Source of the DNA: Lachnospiraceae bacterium
GTDB lineage: Bacteria; Bacillota; Clostridia; Lachnospirales; Lachnospiraceae
DNA: 37,761 nt
Assembly (NCBI GenBank): GCA_015057635.1
Contig: SVEB01000080.1
Span: 1 to 37,761, forward strand
Direction: 5' to 3'
A model generated the notes under the pieces. It was given only the letters and a program-made list of their open reading frames with translations. It was not told the origin of the DNA and searched no databases. The translations under genes were made by a program, and so were the position numbers. Shown piece after piece: positions 15,788 through 23,258 of this stretch (its first letter is position 1; every line of letters begins with the position of its first letter).

Positions 15788-16072
15788 ATCACGATGTGGT
15801 TCGGAAGCGAACCACATCGTGATGCCGTAAGAGAACCCGAGCCGGAGCCGGTGTGCGGTGAGCGGGGCATGGCGGGCAATAGGATTCCGAATGTCCGGCT
15901 CAGGACGGACAATGGCGAAAAAAATCTTCGAGTAGCAGACAGCGGTTTTCTGTCTGATAATCGAAGATTTTTCTCACCAGTGTCCGGTCCTGCGTCCGAA
16001 CATTGGAATCCTATTGCCCGCCATGCCCCGCTCACCGCGCATCGGCTCCGGCTCGGGTTCTCTTACGGCATC
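15788..16072 (-). repeat. LHP-B: complete long nested-hairpin element
   Basis: The outer arms at 15821-15888 and 16005-16072 match at 66 of 68 positions; both differences are G-T pairs on plus. Sense core strands are AATGTTCGGACGCAGGA (minus, 16004-15988) and TCCTGAGCCGGACATTC (15905-15889). The tip is at 15927-15965: CAGACAG, loop AAAACCG, CTGTCTG on minus, closed by TTCGA/TCGAA. The inner stem has a T-run typical of a terminator. A 16-bp satellite hairpin, ATCACGATGTGGTTCG with its complement, lies at 15788-15823. The element begins 16 bases after the stop of the lysR-type gene and shares its strand. Confidence 0.85.
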
Positions 16073-16088
16073 CTCCCAATCTCTTCAA

Positions 16089-16979
16089 CTACGCCTCGTT
16101 AAGCATAAGGTCTATGAAGAATTTGGCTGGGGCGGAGAGAGGGAGGGTACGGTCGTGGGCGGCTACCAGTTTGCGGACTGGGAGTTCTTCCTCCGTATGA
16201 AGGATGATTAAGTTATCATCATTCAGGCCGTCCATTAAAAAGTCTGGAACAAAAGCAATTCCCAGTCCGATCTTAGCTAAGTCAATCAAAAGGTCATTGC
16301 TGCTAAGCTCAATCGCCGGAACTAAGTCTAAGCTGTGCTGTAGGAATAAGTTGTGTAAGAATGCGGAAGTCGTAGACAGCTTTGTAAGCATCAGGATTGG
16401 AAGAGAGCCAAGGTCCTGAAGGGAAAGCGTCTTATCCTCAAGTGGGAAAGCCTCCTTATTTGCAATAAATACGTCCTTAAAATCCTTTACATCTATGATC
16501 TTCATATTATTGTTGATCGCAGAGTTCGGAGAGTTCGCGATGATTAAGTCAACCTGGTTGGTCTCTAATAACTCCGCACACTTTAAGGAAGTACCATTGA
16601 TGATCTTGATATGAACATCCGGATATGCCTTGTGGAATTTATTTAAGTATGGAACTAAGAAATAGCGGCAGATTGTATCACTTGCAGCAATGCGAAGCTG
16701 CATGTCCCCGCTTGCGGAAACGCTTAACAGCTGATTCTCACCCCGAGAGATCAGGTTGATCGCCGGTTCAATATGTTTAAAGAGCATTTCGCCTTCCTTT
16801 GTAAGGCTGACACGTTTTGTGCTTCGGGTAAATAAAACCTGATCCAAACGTTTCTCTAACACCTTTACGGACTGGCTTACTGCAGACTGGGAAATGAAAA
16901 GCTCTGCGGCTGCCTCGGAAAAACTCAGTGTTTTTGCTACATAGTAAAAAACTTTGTATAACTCATAATTGATATCCAT
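16089..16979 (-). CDS. LysR family transcriptional regulator
   Basis: A 296-residue LysR-type regulator of standard length. The N-terminal winged helix (residues 1-65) has YKVFYYVAKTLSFSEAAAEL and the recognition helix FISQSAVSQSVKVLEKRL. The effector-binding domain (about 90-290) has the typical LRIAASDTICRYFLVPYL opening and GLGIAFVPDFLMDGL near its end. The ATG has AAGGAG about 9 bases upstream. LysR regulators usually act on a divergent neighbour, but here the gene lies 80 bases downstream of mraY on the same strand with no divergent partner, so its target is unclear. LHP-B follows directly after the stop. Confidence 0.92.
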   Translation of the reverse strand: MDINYELYKVFYYVAKTLSFSEAAAELFISQSAVSQSVKVLEKRLDQVLFTRSTKRVSLTKEGEMLFKHIEPAINLISRGENQLLSVSASGDMQLRIAASDTICRYFLVPYLNKFHKAYPDVHIKIINGTSLKCAELLETNQVDLIIANSPNSAINNNMKIIDVKDFKDVFIANKEAFPLEDKTLSLQDLGSLPILMLTKLSTTSAFLHNLFLQHSLDLVPAIELSSNDLLIDLAKIGLGIAFVPDFLMDGLNDDNLIILHTEEELPVRKLVAAHDRTLPLSAPAKFFIDLMLNEA

Positions 16980-17015
16980 AGAAAATAAACTCCTTACCTT
17001 TTATCTATATGTGTA

Positions 17016-17047
17016 ACGGCTGCAAGCAAAAAACACTTAGCAGCCGT
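17016..17047 (-). other. Hairpin between mraY and the lysR-type gene
   Basis: A perfect 8-bp stem ACGGCTGC/GCAGCCGT with a 16-base loop containing six T on minus. It lies 13 bases after the mraY stop. The T-run is in the loop and not after the stem, so it is not a standard terminator; it may mark an mRNA end or processing site. Confidence 0.45.
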
Positions 17048-17059
17048 CTTGGTTTATAG

Positions 17060-18022
17060 TTATAAAATAATGTAAACAAGAATAAAGGAAACAACCGCCT
17101 GCATGATCACAAAACGGAATACCGTCTGTGTATCAGACCATCCGCAGTTTTTGCGAACATGGTCATGAAGAGGGGTTCTTGTATTCTTAAGAATATGAAT
17201 CTTTAAGAAACGAAGAAGAGCAACCTTTACAAGTCCTAAACCGCCATCCACGATAAATACGATTGCTGCTGGAATAAAGAGTAACGGGCTTCCGGAGCGA
17301 AGTGCTAAAATTGCGATAAATAAACCAATTGCACGGGAACCGGCATCTCCCATTAAAAGCTTGCTAGGAGAAGCGTTGAACCACAGATATCCTAAAATGC
17401 AGACAATCATAAGAAGGGTAAGCTGACCATAAGCCACATCGCCAAGTTTTGCATTGAACAGAATATAGAAGGTTAACATCGTTGCGATGGAAACCGTTCC
17501 ACTTAATCCATCTACACCATCGGTACAGTTTGTAACGTTGATGGAAACCCAGATTAAGATCATAGCTAAAATGACATAGAGCCATTTTGGAAGGTCAATT
17601 GCAGTACCAGTTGTCAGGATCGTTAAAGTGGAACCATTGAAATTAACATAAGTGATGGCGCAGATAAAGGCGATCACTAAGTCGATAATGCCTTTTTTGT
17701 ATTCCCCCCAAGGTGCCTTAGAACTGTCATCTAAGTAGCCGCTCATCATAGCTGCGATGACCATTAACAGGTAAATCATCAGTTCTCTGCTAAATGGAAC
17801 AAAGAATACGGATGCAACTACAAACACGAGAATAAATACGATGCCGGCTCCTCTTGGTTTACCCTGAGAGAGTCCGCCATTAACCGCAAACTTACGGCCG
17901 CCGTCACGGGGCAGGACGTTTTGTAGTGTTTTTAATAAGACACACGTGGCAAAGAATGCAAGTAACAGACCGGCAAATGCAATCCCTTTGCTATACACGC
18001 TGTCAAACATGGAATATAACAT
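17060..18022 (-). CDS. mraY: MraY-like phospho-N-acetylmuramoyl-pentapeptide transferase
   Basis: A 320-residue polytopic membrane protein of the PNPT superfamily with about ten segments. MraY moves phospho-MurNAc-pentapeptide from UDP onto undecaprenyl phosphate, making lipid I at the inner membrane face. Motifs in order: GKPRGAG near 55-60, YLDDSSK (Asp98-Asp99), NCTDGVDGLSG near 165-175, LLMGDAGSRAIG near 222-233, and PLHDH near 284-288 followed by GWSDTQTVFRF, which is characteristic of MraY over WecA or TagO. His-Asp-His replaces the more common His triplet. GGAGG precedes the ATG. It stands outside a division-wall cluster, so it may be a second copy. Confidence 0.82.
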   Translation of the reverse strand: MLYSMFDSVYSKGIAFAGLLLAFFATCVLLKTLQNVLPRDGGRKFAVNGGLSQGKPRGAGIVFILVFVVASVFFVPFSRELMIYLLMVIAAMMSGYLDDSSKAPWGEYKKGIIDLVIAFICAITYVNFNGSTLTILTTGTAIDLPKWLYVILAMILIWVSINVTNCTDGVDGLSGTVSIATMLTFYILFNAKLGDVAYGQLTLLMIVCILGYLWFNASPSKLLMGDAGSRAIGLFIAILALRSGSPLLFIPAAIVFIVDGGLGLVKVALLRFLKIHILKNTRTPLHDHVRKNCGWSDTQTVFRFVIMQAVVSFILVYIIL

Positions 18023-18156
18023 AGATTTATCCTCCGAAATTATTATGTGAATTATTAGATCTTCTCTTCCCGCATGATGCCAGGAAACAGAAGGATTATC
18101 TTCAAAGCCTTATATATGGCTTCTATGCGTCCGCCTTCGGACCCAAAACATATTCT

Positions 18157-18186
18157 ACTATAAAAAAGGTTGTTTGTATATAGCAA
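18157..18186 (-). promoter_or_regulatory. Probable promoter of mraY
   Basis: On minus TTGCTA (18186-18181), an 18-base spacer and TATAGT (18162-18157). The leader of about 125 bases contains two small hairpins, GTCCG-AAGG-CGGAC and GAAGCC/GGCTTT, whose role is unknown. Confidence 0.45.
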
Positions 18187-18279
18187 GAATATGTTTAAAC
18201 AGCGTAAAAAAGTATCTCATTTTTAAAAAAATCGCCTACCTTATTAGAAATGCTTATGAAACATTTCATAACTATTAAT

Positions 18280-18308
18280 TTCCGATATAAAACTTCGTAT
18301 GATATAAT
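18280..18308 (+). promoter_or_regulatory. Promoter of purL
   Basis: TATAAT at 18303-18308 is preceded by TG at the extended -10 position. The -35 region (TTCCGA at 18280) is weak, which the extended -10 can offset. A leader of about 145 bases precedes the start codon. I see no guanine riboswitch or clear PurR box in it. Confidence 0.6.
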
Positions 18309-18455
18309 GAACCAAGAAAGAATAGAAGCTAGAATTGGGCAGCGGGTGCATTTTACAGGAAAAACAGGGCAGGGGCTGCTGTAGGGAATTATCAAAGATT
18401 ATAACCAGAAAAGCTTCAAATTACACGAAGTCTAGTTATTATGGAGGGAAGATAG

Positions 18456-21400
18456 ATGGGAGACGTAAAGAGAATATACGTTGAGAAAAAAGCACCTTAC
18501 GCGATCAAGGCAAAAGAACTGAAAGAAGAACTGAAAAGCTATCTTGGATTACAGTCATTACAGGATGTCAGAGTACTGATCCGTTACGATATCGAGCATG
18601 TAAGCGAAGCAACATATAAGAAAGCATTAGGAACGGTATTCTCAGAACCGCCGATTGATATGCTTTACGAAGAGACATTCCCAAATGCAGAAAATGGCCT
18701 TGTATTTTCCGTTGAATATCTTCCGGGACAGTTCGACCAGAGAGCAGACTCTGCTGAACAGTGTGTGAAGCTTTTAAATGAAACCGAAGAACCGATTATC
18801 CGTACCGCTACCACCTATGTGTTATCCGGTGCGCTTTTGGCATCTGATATAGAACGTGTGAAACATTACTGCATCAACCCGGTGGACTCCAGAGAAACAA
18901 GTGAAGAAAAGCCGGAAACATTAGTGACATCTTTTGACGTGCCGGAAGATGTTATCATCTTTGACGGATTTAAAGATATGGAAGAAGATGCATTAAAGAA
19001 ATTATATGAATCTCTTAACTTAGCGATGACATTTGCGGATTTCTTACATATCCAGAACTATTATAAAAATGAAGAACACCGTAATCCAACGATGACCGAG
19101 ATCCGTGTATTAGATACTTACTGGTCCGATCACTGCCGTCATACTACATTTTTAACGGAGTTAACGGATGTGTCTTTTGACGAAGGCTACTATAAAGCTC
19201 CGATTCGGGCAGCATTTGAAGACTATAAGAAGAATCGTGAGGTGCTTTATAAAGGAAGAGATGACAAGTACATTTCCTTAATGGATATCGCGCTTCTTGC
19301 CATGAAGAAATTAAAGGCAGACGGCAAGTTAGAAGATATGGAAGTATCCGATGAGATCAATGCATGCTCCATTATCGTTCCGGTTGAAATCGATGGCGTG
19401 ACAGAAGAGTGGTTAGTATTCTTTAAAAATGAGACTCATAACCATCCAACTGAAATCGAACCATTCGGTGGTGCGGCAACCTGTCTTGGCGGGGCAATCC
19501 GTGATCCACTTTCCGGAAGAGGCTATGTATATCAGGCAATGCGTGTGACCGGTGCGGCAGATCCTACGGTATCCTTAGAGGAAACATTAAATGGCAAGCT
19601 TCCACAGAGAAAGATCGTAACCGGCGCAGCTCACGGCTACTCCTCTTACGGTAATCAGATTGGTCTTGCAACCGGTCTTGTAGATGAGATCTATCATCCA
19701 GACTATGTGGCAAAACGTATGGAAATCGGTGCTGTAATGGGCGCTGCACCGAGAAAGAATGTCATCCGTGAGAATTCCGATCCAGGCGATATCATTATCT
19801 TAATGGGTGGAAGAACCGGAAGAGATGGCTGCGGCGGTGCAACCGGCTCCTCCAAAGTTCATACAACGGAATCCATCCATACATGCGGTGCGGAAGTACA
19901 GAAAGGTAACGCGCCGACGGAACGTAAATTACAGAGATTATTCCGTCGTGAAGAAGTAAGCCGTTTAATCAAGAAATGTAACGATTTCGGAGCCGGCGGC
20001 GTATCCGTAGCAATCGGTGAATTAGCAGATGGCCTTCGTGTGAATTTAGATAAAGTTCCAAAGAAATATGCAGGTCTTGACGGAACGGAACTTGCTATTT
20101 CCGAGTCTCAGGAACGTATGGCAATCGTAGTGGATAAAAAAGATGCAGCACAGATGTTAGCATTTGCAGAAGAAGAAAACTTAGAGGCAGTGGAAGTAGC
20201 AGTCGTGACCGAAGAGCCAAGACTTGTGTTAACCTGGAGAGGCAAAGAGATCGTAAACATTTCCAGAGCATTCCTTGATACAAACGGTGCTCATCAGGAA
20301 GCAAAAGCAGCTATTTCTATGCCAAAGAAAGAAGAAAACTACTTTAATACCGGTGCAAGCTATGTGGCAGAAAGCATGAAAGAAAAAGCCGAATTAAAGG
20401 CAGCAAGTGTAAGCAACACCGATGTAAAGGCTGAATGGCTTTCCATGTTATCCGATTTAAATAGCTGTTCCAAAAAGGGCTTAGTGGAAATGTTCGATTC
20501 CTCTATCGGAGCCTCTACCGTAACCATGCCTTACGGCGGAAAATATCAGCTCACTCCAACCCAGACCATGATTGCAAAACTTCCGGTGTTAACGGGAGAA
20601 TGTGATACCGTTACCATGATGAGTTACGGATATGATCCATACCTTTCAAGCTGGAGCCCATTCCACGGAGCAGTTTATGCGGTGATCTCTTCGGTAGCGA
20701 AGATCGTGGCAGCTGGCGGTGACTATAAGAAGATCCGTTTCACCTTCCAGGAATACTTTAGACGTTTAGGCAATGATGCTTATCGCTGGGGCGAACCATT
20801 AACTGCACTTCTTGGCGCATATGATGCCCAGATGAAGCTTGGTCTTCCAAGTATCGGCGGAAAGGACAGCATGTCCGGAACATTCAACGATATTGATGTT
20901 CCTCCTACCTTAGTATCTTTTGCAGTTGATGTAGCAAAAGCAGGAGACGTGGTAACTTCGGAATTAAAAGAAGCAGGAAATGTATTAGTTGCATTTGATA
21001 TTACAAAGGATGAATATGATCTTCCAAAATATGAGGAAGTGATGGCACTTTACGAGACAATCGCTTCCTTTATGAAGAAGGGGCTTGTAAAATCCGCTTA
21101 TGCACTTGGTGCAAAAGGTATTGCAGAAGCAGTGAGCAAGATGGCATTCGGTAATAAATTTGGTGTAACGATCAATGAGAAGCTAAGCAAAGAAGAACTA
21201 TTTATACCATCCTACGGCGGCATCGTTTTAGAAGTTTCCAAAGAGGCACTTGCAGAACTTTCAAAAGCAGGCACAGCATTTGAATTAGTTGGTGAAGTAA
21301 CGGACAATGGAAAATTCATTTACTGTGATACCGTGATCACAATGGAAGAAGCAATCGCTTCCTGGGGTGCAACATTAGAAAGCGTATTCCCAACCCGTTC

Positions 21401-22286
21401 CACAGTGGCAGAGGAAATTAAGGATGAGAAGATTCCTTGCAATCTCTTTGATGCGAAGACAATCTATGTAGCAAAGAATAAGATCGCAAAACCAAATGTA
21501 TTCATTCCGGTATTCCCGGGAACGAACTGTGAATATGATTCCATGCGCGCATTTGAAAGAGCAGGCGCAAATGTAAACACCGTTGTATTTAAGAATTTAG
21601 ATGAACGCAATATTAAGGAAAGCGTTCTAGCATTTGAAAAGGGTATTAAAGAAGCACAGATCGTGATGTTCCCAGGCGGATTCTCTGCCGGTGATGAACC
21701 AGACGGTTCCGGCAAGTTTATCGCGACCGCATTCCGCAATGCAAAGATCAGCGATGCCGTGAATGATCTGTTAAAGAGTCGTGACGGCCTTGTGCTTGGT
21801 ATCTGCAACGGCTTCCAGGCAATCATCAAGCTTGGTCTTGTTCCTTATGGTGAAGTAAGAATGCAGACAGAGGATTCTCCGACTCTTGCGATGAATAATA
21901 TCGGACGTCATATCAGCAAGTCCGTTTATACAAAGGTTGTAAGCAATAAGTCCCCATGGCTGCAGCAGGCAGAGCTTGGCGGCGTGTATGCAATCCCAGC
22001 TTCTCACGGTGAAGGAAGATTCGTGGCAAGCAAGGAATGGATTGAGAAGCTTGCAGCAAACGGCCAGATCGCAACTCAGTATGTGGATGTGAACGGAAAT
22101 CCTACTATGGATGAGGACTTCAATCCAAATGGTTCCTACTACGCAATCGAAGGCATTACCAGCCCGGACGGCAGAGTCCTCGGCAAGATGGCCCACTCCG
22201 AACGCCGCGGCTCCCATGTAGCTCTCAACATCACCGGCTCCCAAGACCAGAGAATCTTCGAGTCGGGCGTGAAGTATTTCTTGTAG
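18456..22286 (+). CDS. purL: Phosphoribosylformylglycinamidine synthase, single-chain
   Basis: A 1276-residue enzyme that converts FGAR, ATP and glutamine to FGAM, step four of purine synthesis. It is the fused type, carrying PurS-, PurL- and PurQ-like parts in one chain. The N-terminal 80 residues are PurS-like. YWSDHCRHTTFLTE lies near 225, the ATP site HNHPTEIEPFGGAATCLGG near 330 and GGRTGRDGCGGATGSS near 455. The second catalytic half is at about 650-1000. A class I glutaminase begins at PVFPGTNCEYDS (about 1018), with nucleophile Cys in GICNGFQ (about 1116) and His in ASHGEGRF (about 1183). GGAGGG precedes the ATG. It is monocistronic, and LHP-C begins 10 bases after the stop. Confidence 0.97.
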   Translation: MGDVKRIYVEKKAPYAIKAKELKEELKSYLGLQSLQDVRVLIRYDIEHVSEATYKKALGTVFSEPPIDMLYEETFPNAENGLVFSVEYLPGQFDQRADSAEQCVKLLNETEEPIIRTATTYVLSGALLASDIERVKHYCINPVDSRETSEEKPETLVTSFDVPEDVIIFDGFKDMEEDALKKLYESLNLAMTFADFLHIQNYYKNEEHRNPTMTEIRVLDTYWSDHCRHTTFLTELTDVSFDEGYYKAPIRAAFEDYKKNREVLYKGRDDKYISLMDIALLAMKKLKADGKLEDMEVSDEINACSIIVPVEIDGVTEEWLVFFKNETHNHPTEIEPFGGAATCLGGAIRDPLSGRGYVYQAMRVTGAADPTVSLEETLNGKLPQRKIVTGAAHGYSSYGNQIGLATGLVDEIYHPDYVAKRMEIGAVMGAAPRKNVIRENSDPGDIIILMGGRTGRDGCGGATGSSKVHTTESIHTCGAEVQKGNAPTERKLQRLFRREEVSRLIKKCNDFGAGGVSVAIGELADGLRVNLDKVPKKYAGLDGTELAISESQERMAIVVDKKDAAQMLAFAEEENLEAVEVAVVTEEPRLVLTWRGKEIVNISRAFLDTNGAHQEAKAAISMPKKEENYFNTGASYVAESMKEKAELKAASVSNTDVKAEWLSMLSDLNSCSKKGLVEMFDSSIGASTVTMPYGGKYQLTPTQTMIAKLPVLTGECDTVTMMSYGYDPYLSSWSPFHGAVYAVISSVAKIVAAGGDYKKIRFTFQEYFRRLGNDAYRWGEPLTALLGAYDAQMKLGLPSIGGKDSMSGTFNDIDVPPTLVSFAVDVAKAGDVVTSELKEAGNVLVAFDITKDEYDLPKYEEVMALYETIASFMKKGLVKSAYALGAKGIAEAVSKMAFGNKFGVTINEKLSKEELFIPSYGGIVLEVSKEALAELSKAGTAFELVGEVTDNGKFIYCDTVITMEEAIASWGATLESVFPTRSTVAEEIKDEKIPCNLFDAKTIYVAKNKIAKPNVFIPVFPGTNCEYDSMRAFERAGANVNTVVFKNLDERNIKESVLAFEKGIKEAQIVMFPGGFSAGDEPDGSGKFIATAFRNAKISDAVNDLLKSRDGLVLGICNGFQAIIKLGLVPYGEVRMQTEDSPTLAMNNIGRHISKSVYTKVVSNKSPWLQQAELGGVYAIPASHGEGRFVASKEWIEKLAANGQIATQYVDVNGNPTMDEDFNPNGSYYAIEGITSPDGRVLGKMAHSERRGSHVALNITGSQDQRIFESGVKYFL

Positions 22287-22296
22287 TCTGGGGGAG

Positions 22297-22584
22297 CTCG
22301 CAGGAAGTACCCGCCCGCATCTCTTTCGGCACCTACGGGGGAGGCACCGGGCAATATATGTTCCGAATGTTCGGACGCATGGACGTACAAAAAAAGATGC
22401 AGTTTTTGACTATCAGACAGGAAAGCGCTGTCTGCTATTCAAAGACTGCATCTTTTTTTTGTTCGCCATGAGCCGGACATTCCGGAACATATATTGCCCG
22501 GTGCCTCCCCCGCAGCTGCCGAAAGAGATGCGGGCGGGCACTTCCTGCGAGGTCACGATGCATTTCTACGAAACGCATCGTGAC
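22297..22584 (+). repeat. LHP-C: complete long nested-hairpin element
   Basis: The outer arms at 22297-22365 and 22483-22551 match at 66 of 69 positions. Core strands are AATGTTCGGACGCATGG (22366-22382) and CCATGAGCCGGACATT (22466-22481). The inner stem GATGCAGT/ACTGCATC is flanked by A7 and T8, a textbook terminator shape. The tip is at 22405-22443: TTTGA, CTAT, CAGACAG, GAAAGCG, CTGTCTG, CTAT, TCAAA. The satellite hairpin GTCACGATGCATTTC/GAAACGCATCGTGAC is at 22552-22584 with one A-C mismatch. It lies 10 bases after purL on the same strand and is tail-to-tail with LHP-D. Confidence 0.88.
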
Positions 22585-23028
22585 GCACACAGCGAACTGG
22601 TAAGACGGATATCGGGAAATGAGCTGCGCCGTCTGCGGATATAGGGCGGGAGGAATGATGGGAGAATGGAAAATAAGTGGAAAGGCAAAATGAAATAGGG
22701 ATAGAGTGGTAGAAGAGTCGGAAGCGGAGGAATGCCAAACTGGCGGGAAAATGGAATGAGAAGGATTGAATGGAGGAGGAACTTCTCATTAGCCTCTCCT
22801 TGTATAGAACTAACATAAGTGTATTTCCTATAAAATATCTTAACTTTTTAATAAGATCTTTCTTTATAACTTCTTATAAAAATATCTTAAGCTCTATGAC
22901 AATTCCTCTAACACTTCTAATGACATTCTATATAAGAAATAATAAAATCCAAATGTTTACAAAATTCCTAGTTGTGCAAGAAAATATCCCCAATTTCATC
23001 ATCTTTATGCACATACTGTGGAAAAACA
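22585..23028. other. Gene-free interval between LHP-C and LHP-D
   Basis: No gene is supported. The first 190 bases are purine-rich on plus (runs such as GGGCGGGAGGAATGATGGGA), as on the 3' side of other complete elements. A weak stem AGACGG/CCGTCT lies near 22602-22633. The rest is AT-rich with no recognisable promoter or RNA. Confidence 0.5.
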
Positions 23029-23258
23029 GGGAGTAAGGAGGGAAGAAGCGGGCAGGGAGAGCGGCGGGAGCGGTGACGGAAGGGAATGTGGGTGGGGCAA
23101 TGTTTTTCCGGAATGTCCGGCCTATGGCGAACAAAAACATCTCCCTCTTTTTGTTCGTCCATGCGTCCGAACATTCGGAAAATATATTGTCCCGTCTACA
23201 TTCCCTTCCGTCACTGTGCCCGTCGCTCTCCCTGTCCTCTCCTTCTCTCCTCACTCCC
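23029..23258 (-). repeat. LHP-D: long nested-hairpin element overlapping a gene end
   Basis: Sense strand is minus. The outer arms, about 23029-23110 and 23176-23258, pair over roughly 80 bases with small gaps; many of the differences are G-T pairs in plus-strand reading. Core strands on minus are AATGTTCGGACGCATGG (23175-23159) and a variant CCATAGGCCGGACATTC (23127-23111). The inner stem is A/T-rich with a short loop; the A-loop tip and satellite hairpin are absent. The arm nearest the glycosyltransferase supplies that gene's last codons and stop. Confidence 0.75.

Noticed and set aside
14325-16072. Insertion sequence bounded by LHP-A and LHP-B
   Set aside because: The only gene inside is AlkD-like; no transposase is present, and LHP-A and LHP-B have unrelated outer arms, so they are not ordinary terminal inverted repeats.
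15772-16211. Mirrored open frames on both strands across the long palindromes (also near 22300-22640, 23018-23341 and 34373-34881)
   Set aside because: Inverted repeats with high GC create open frames on both strands automatically. These lack ribosome sites, and their translations are repeats of Arg/Pro/Ser-rich sequence.
18309-18455. Purine riboswitch in the purL leader
   Set aside because: I looked for the conserved three-way junction and loop sequences of the purine aptamer and did not find them.
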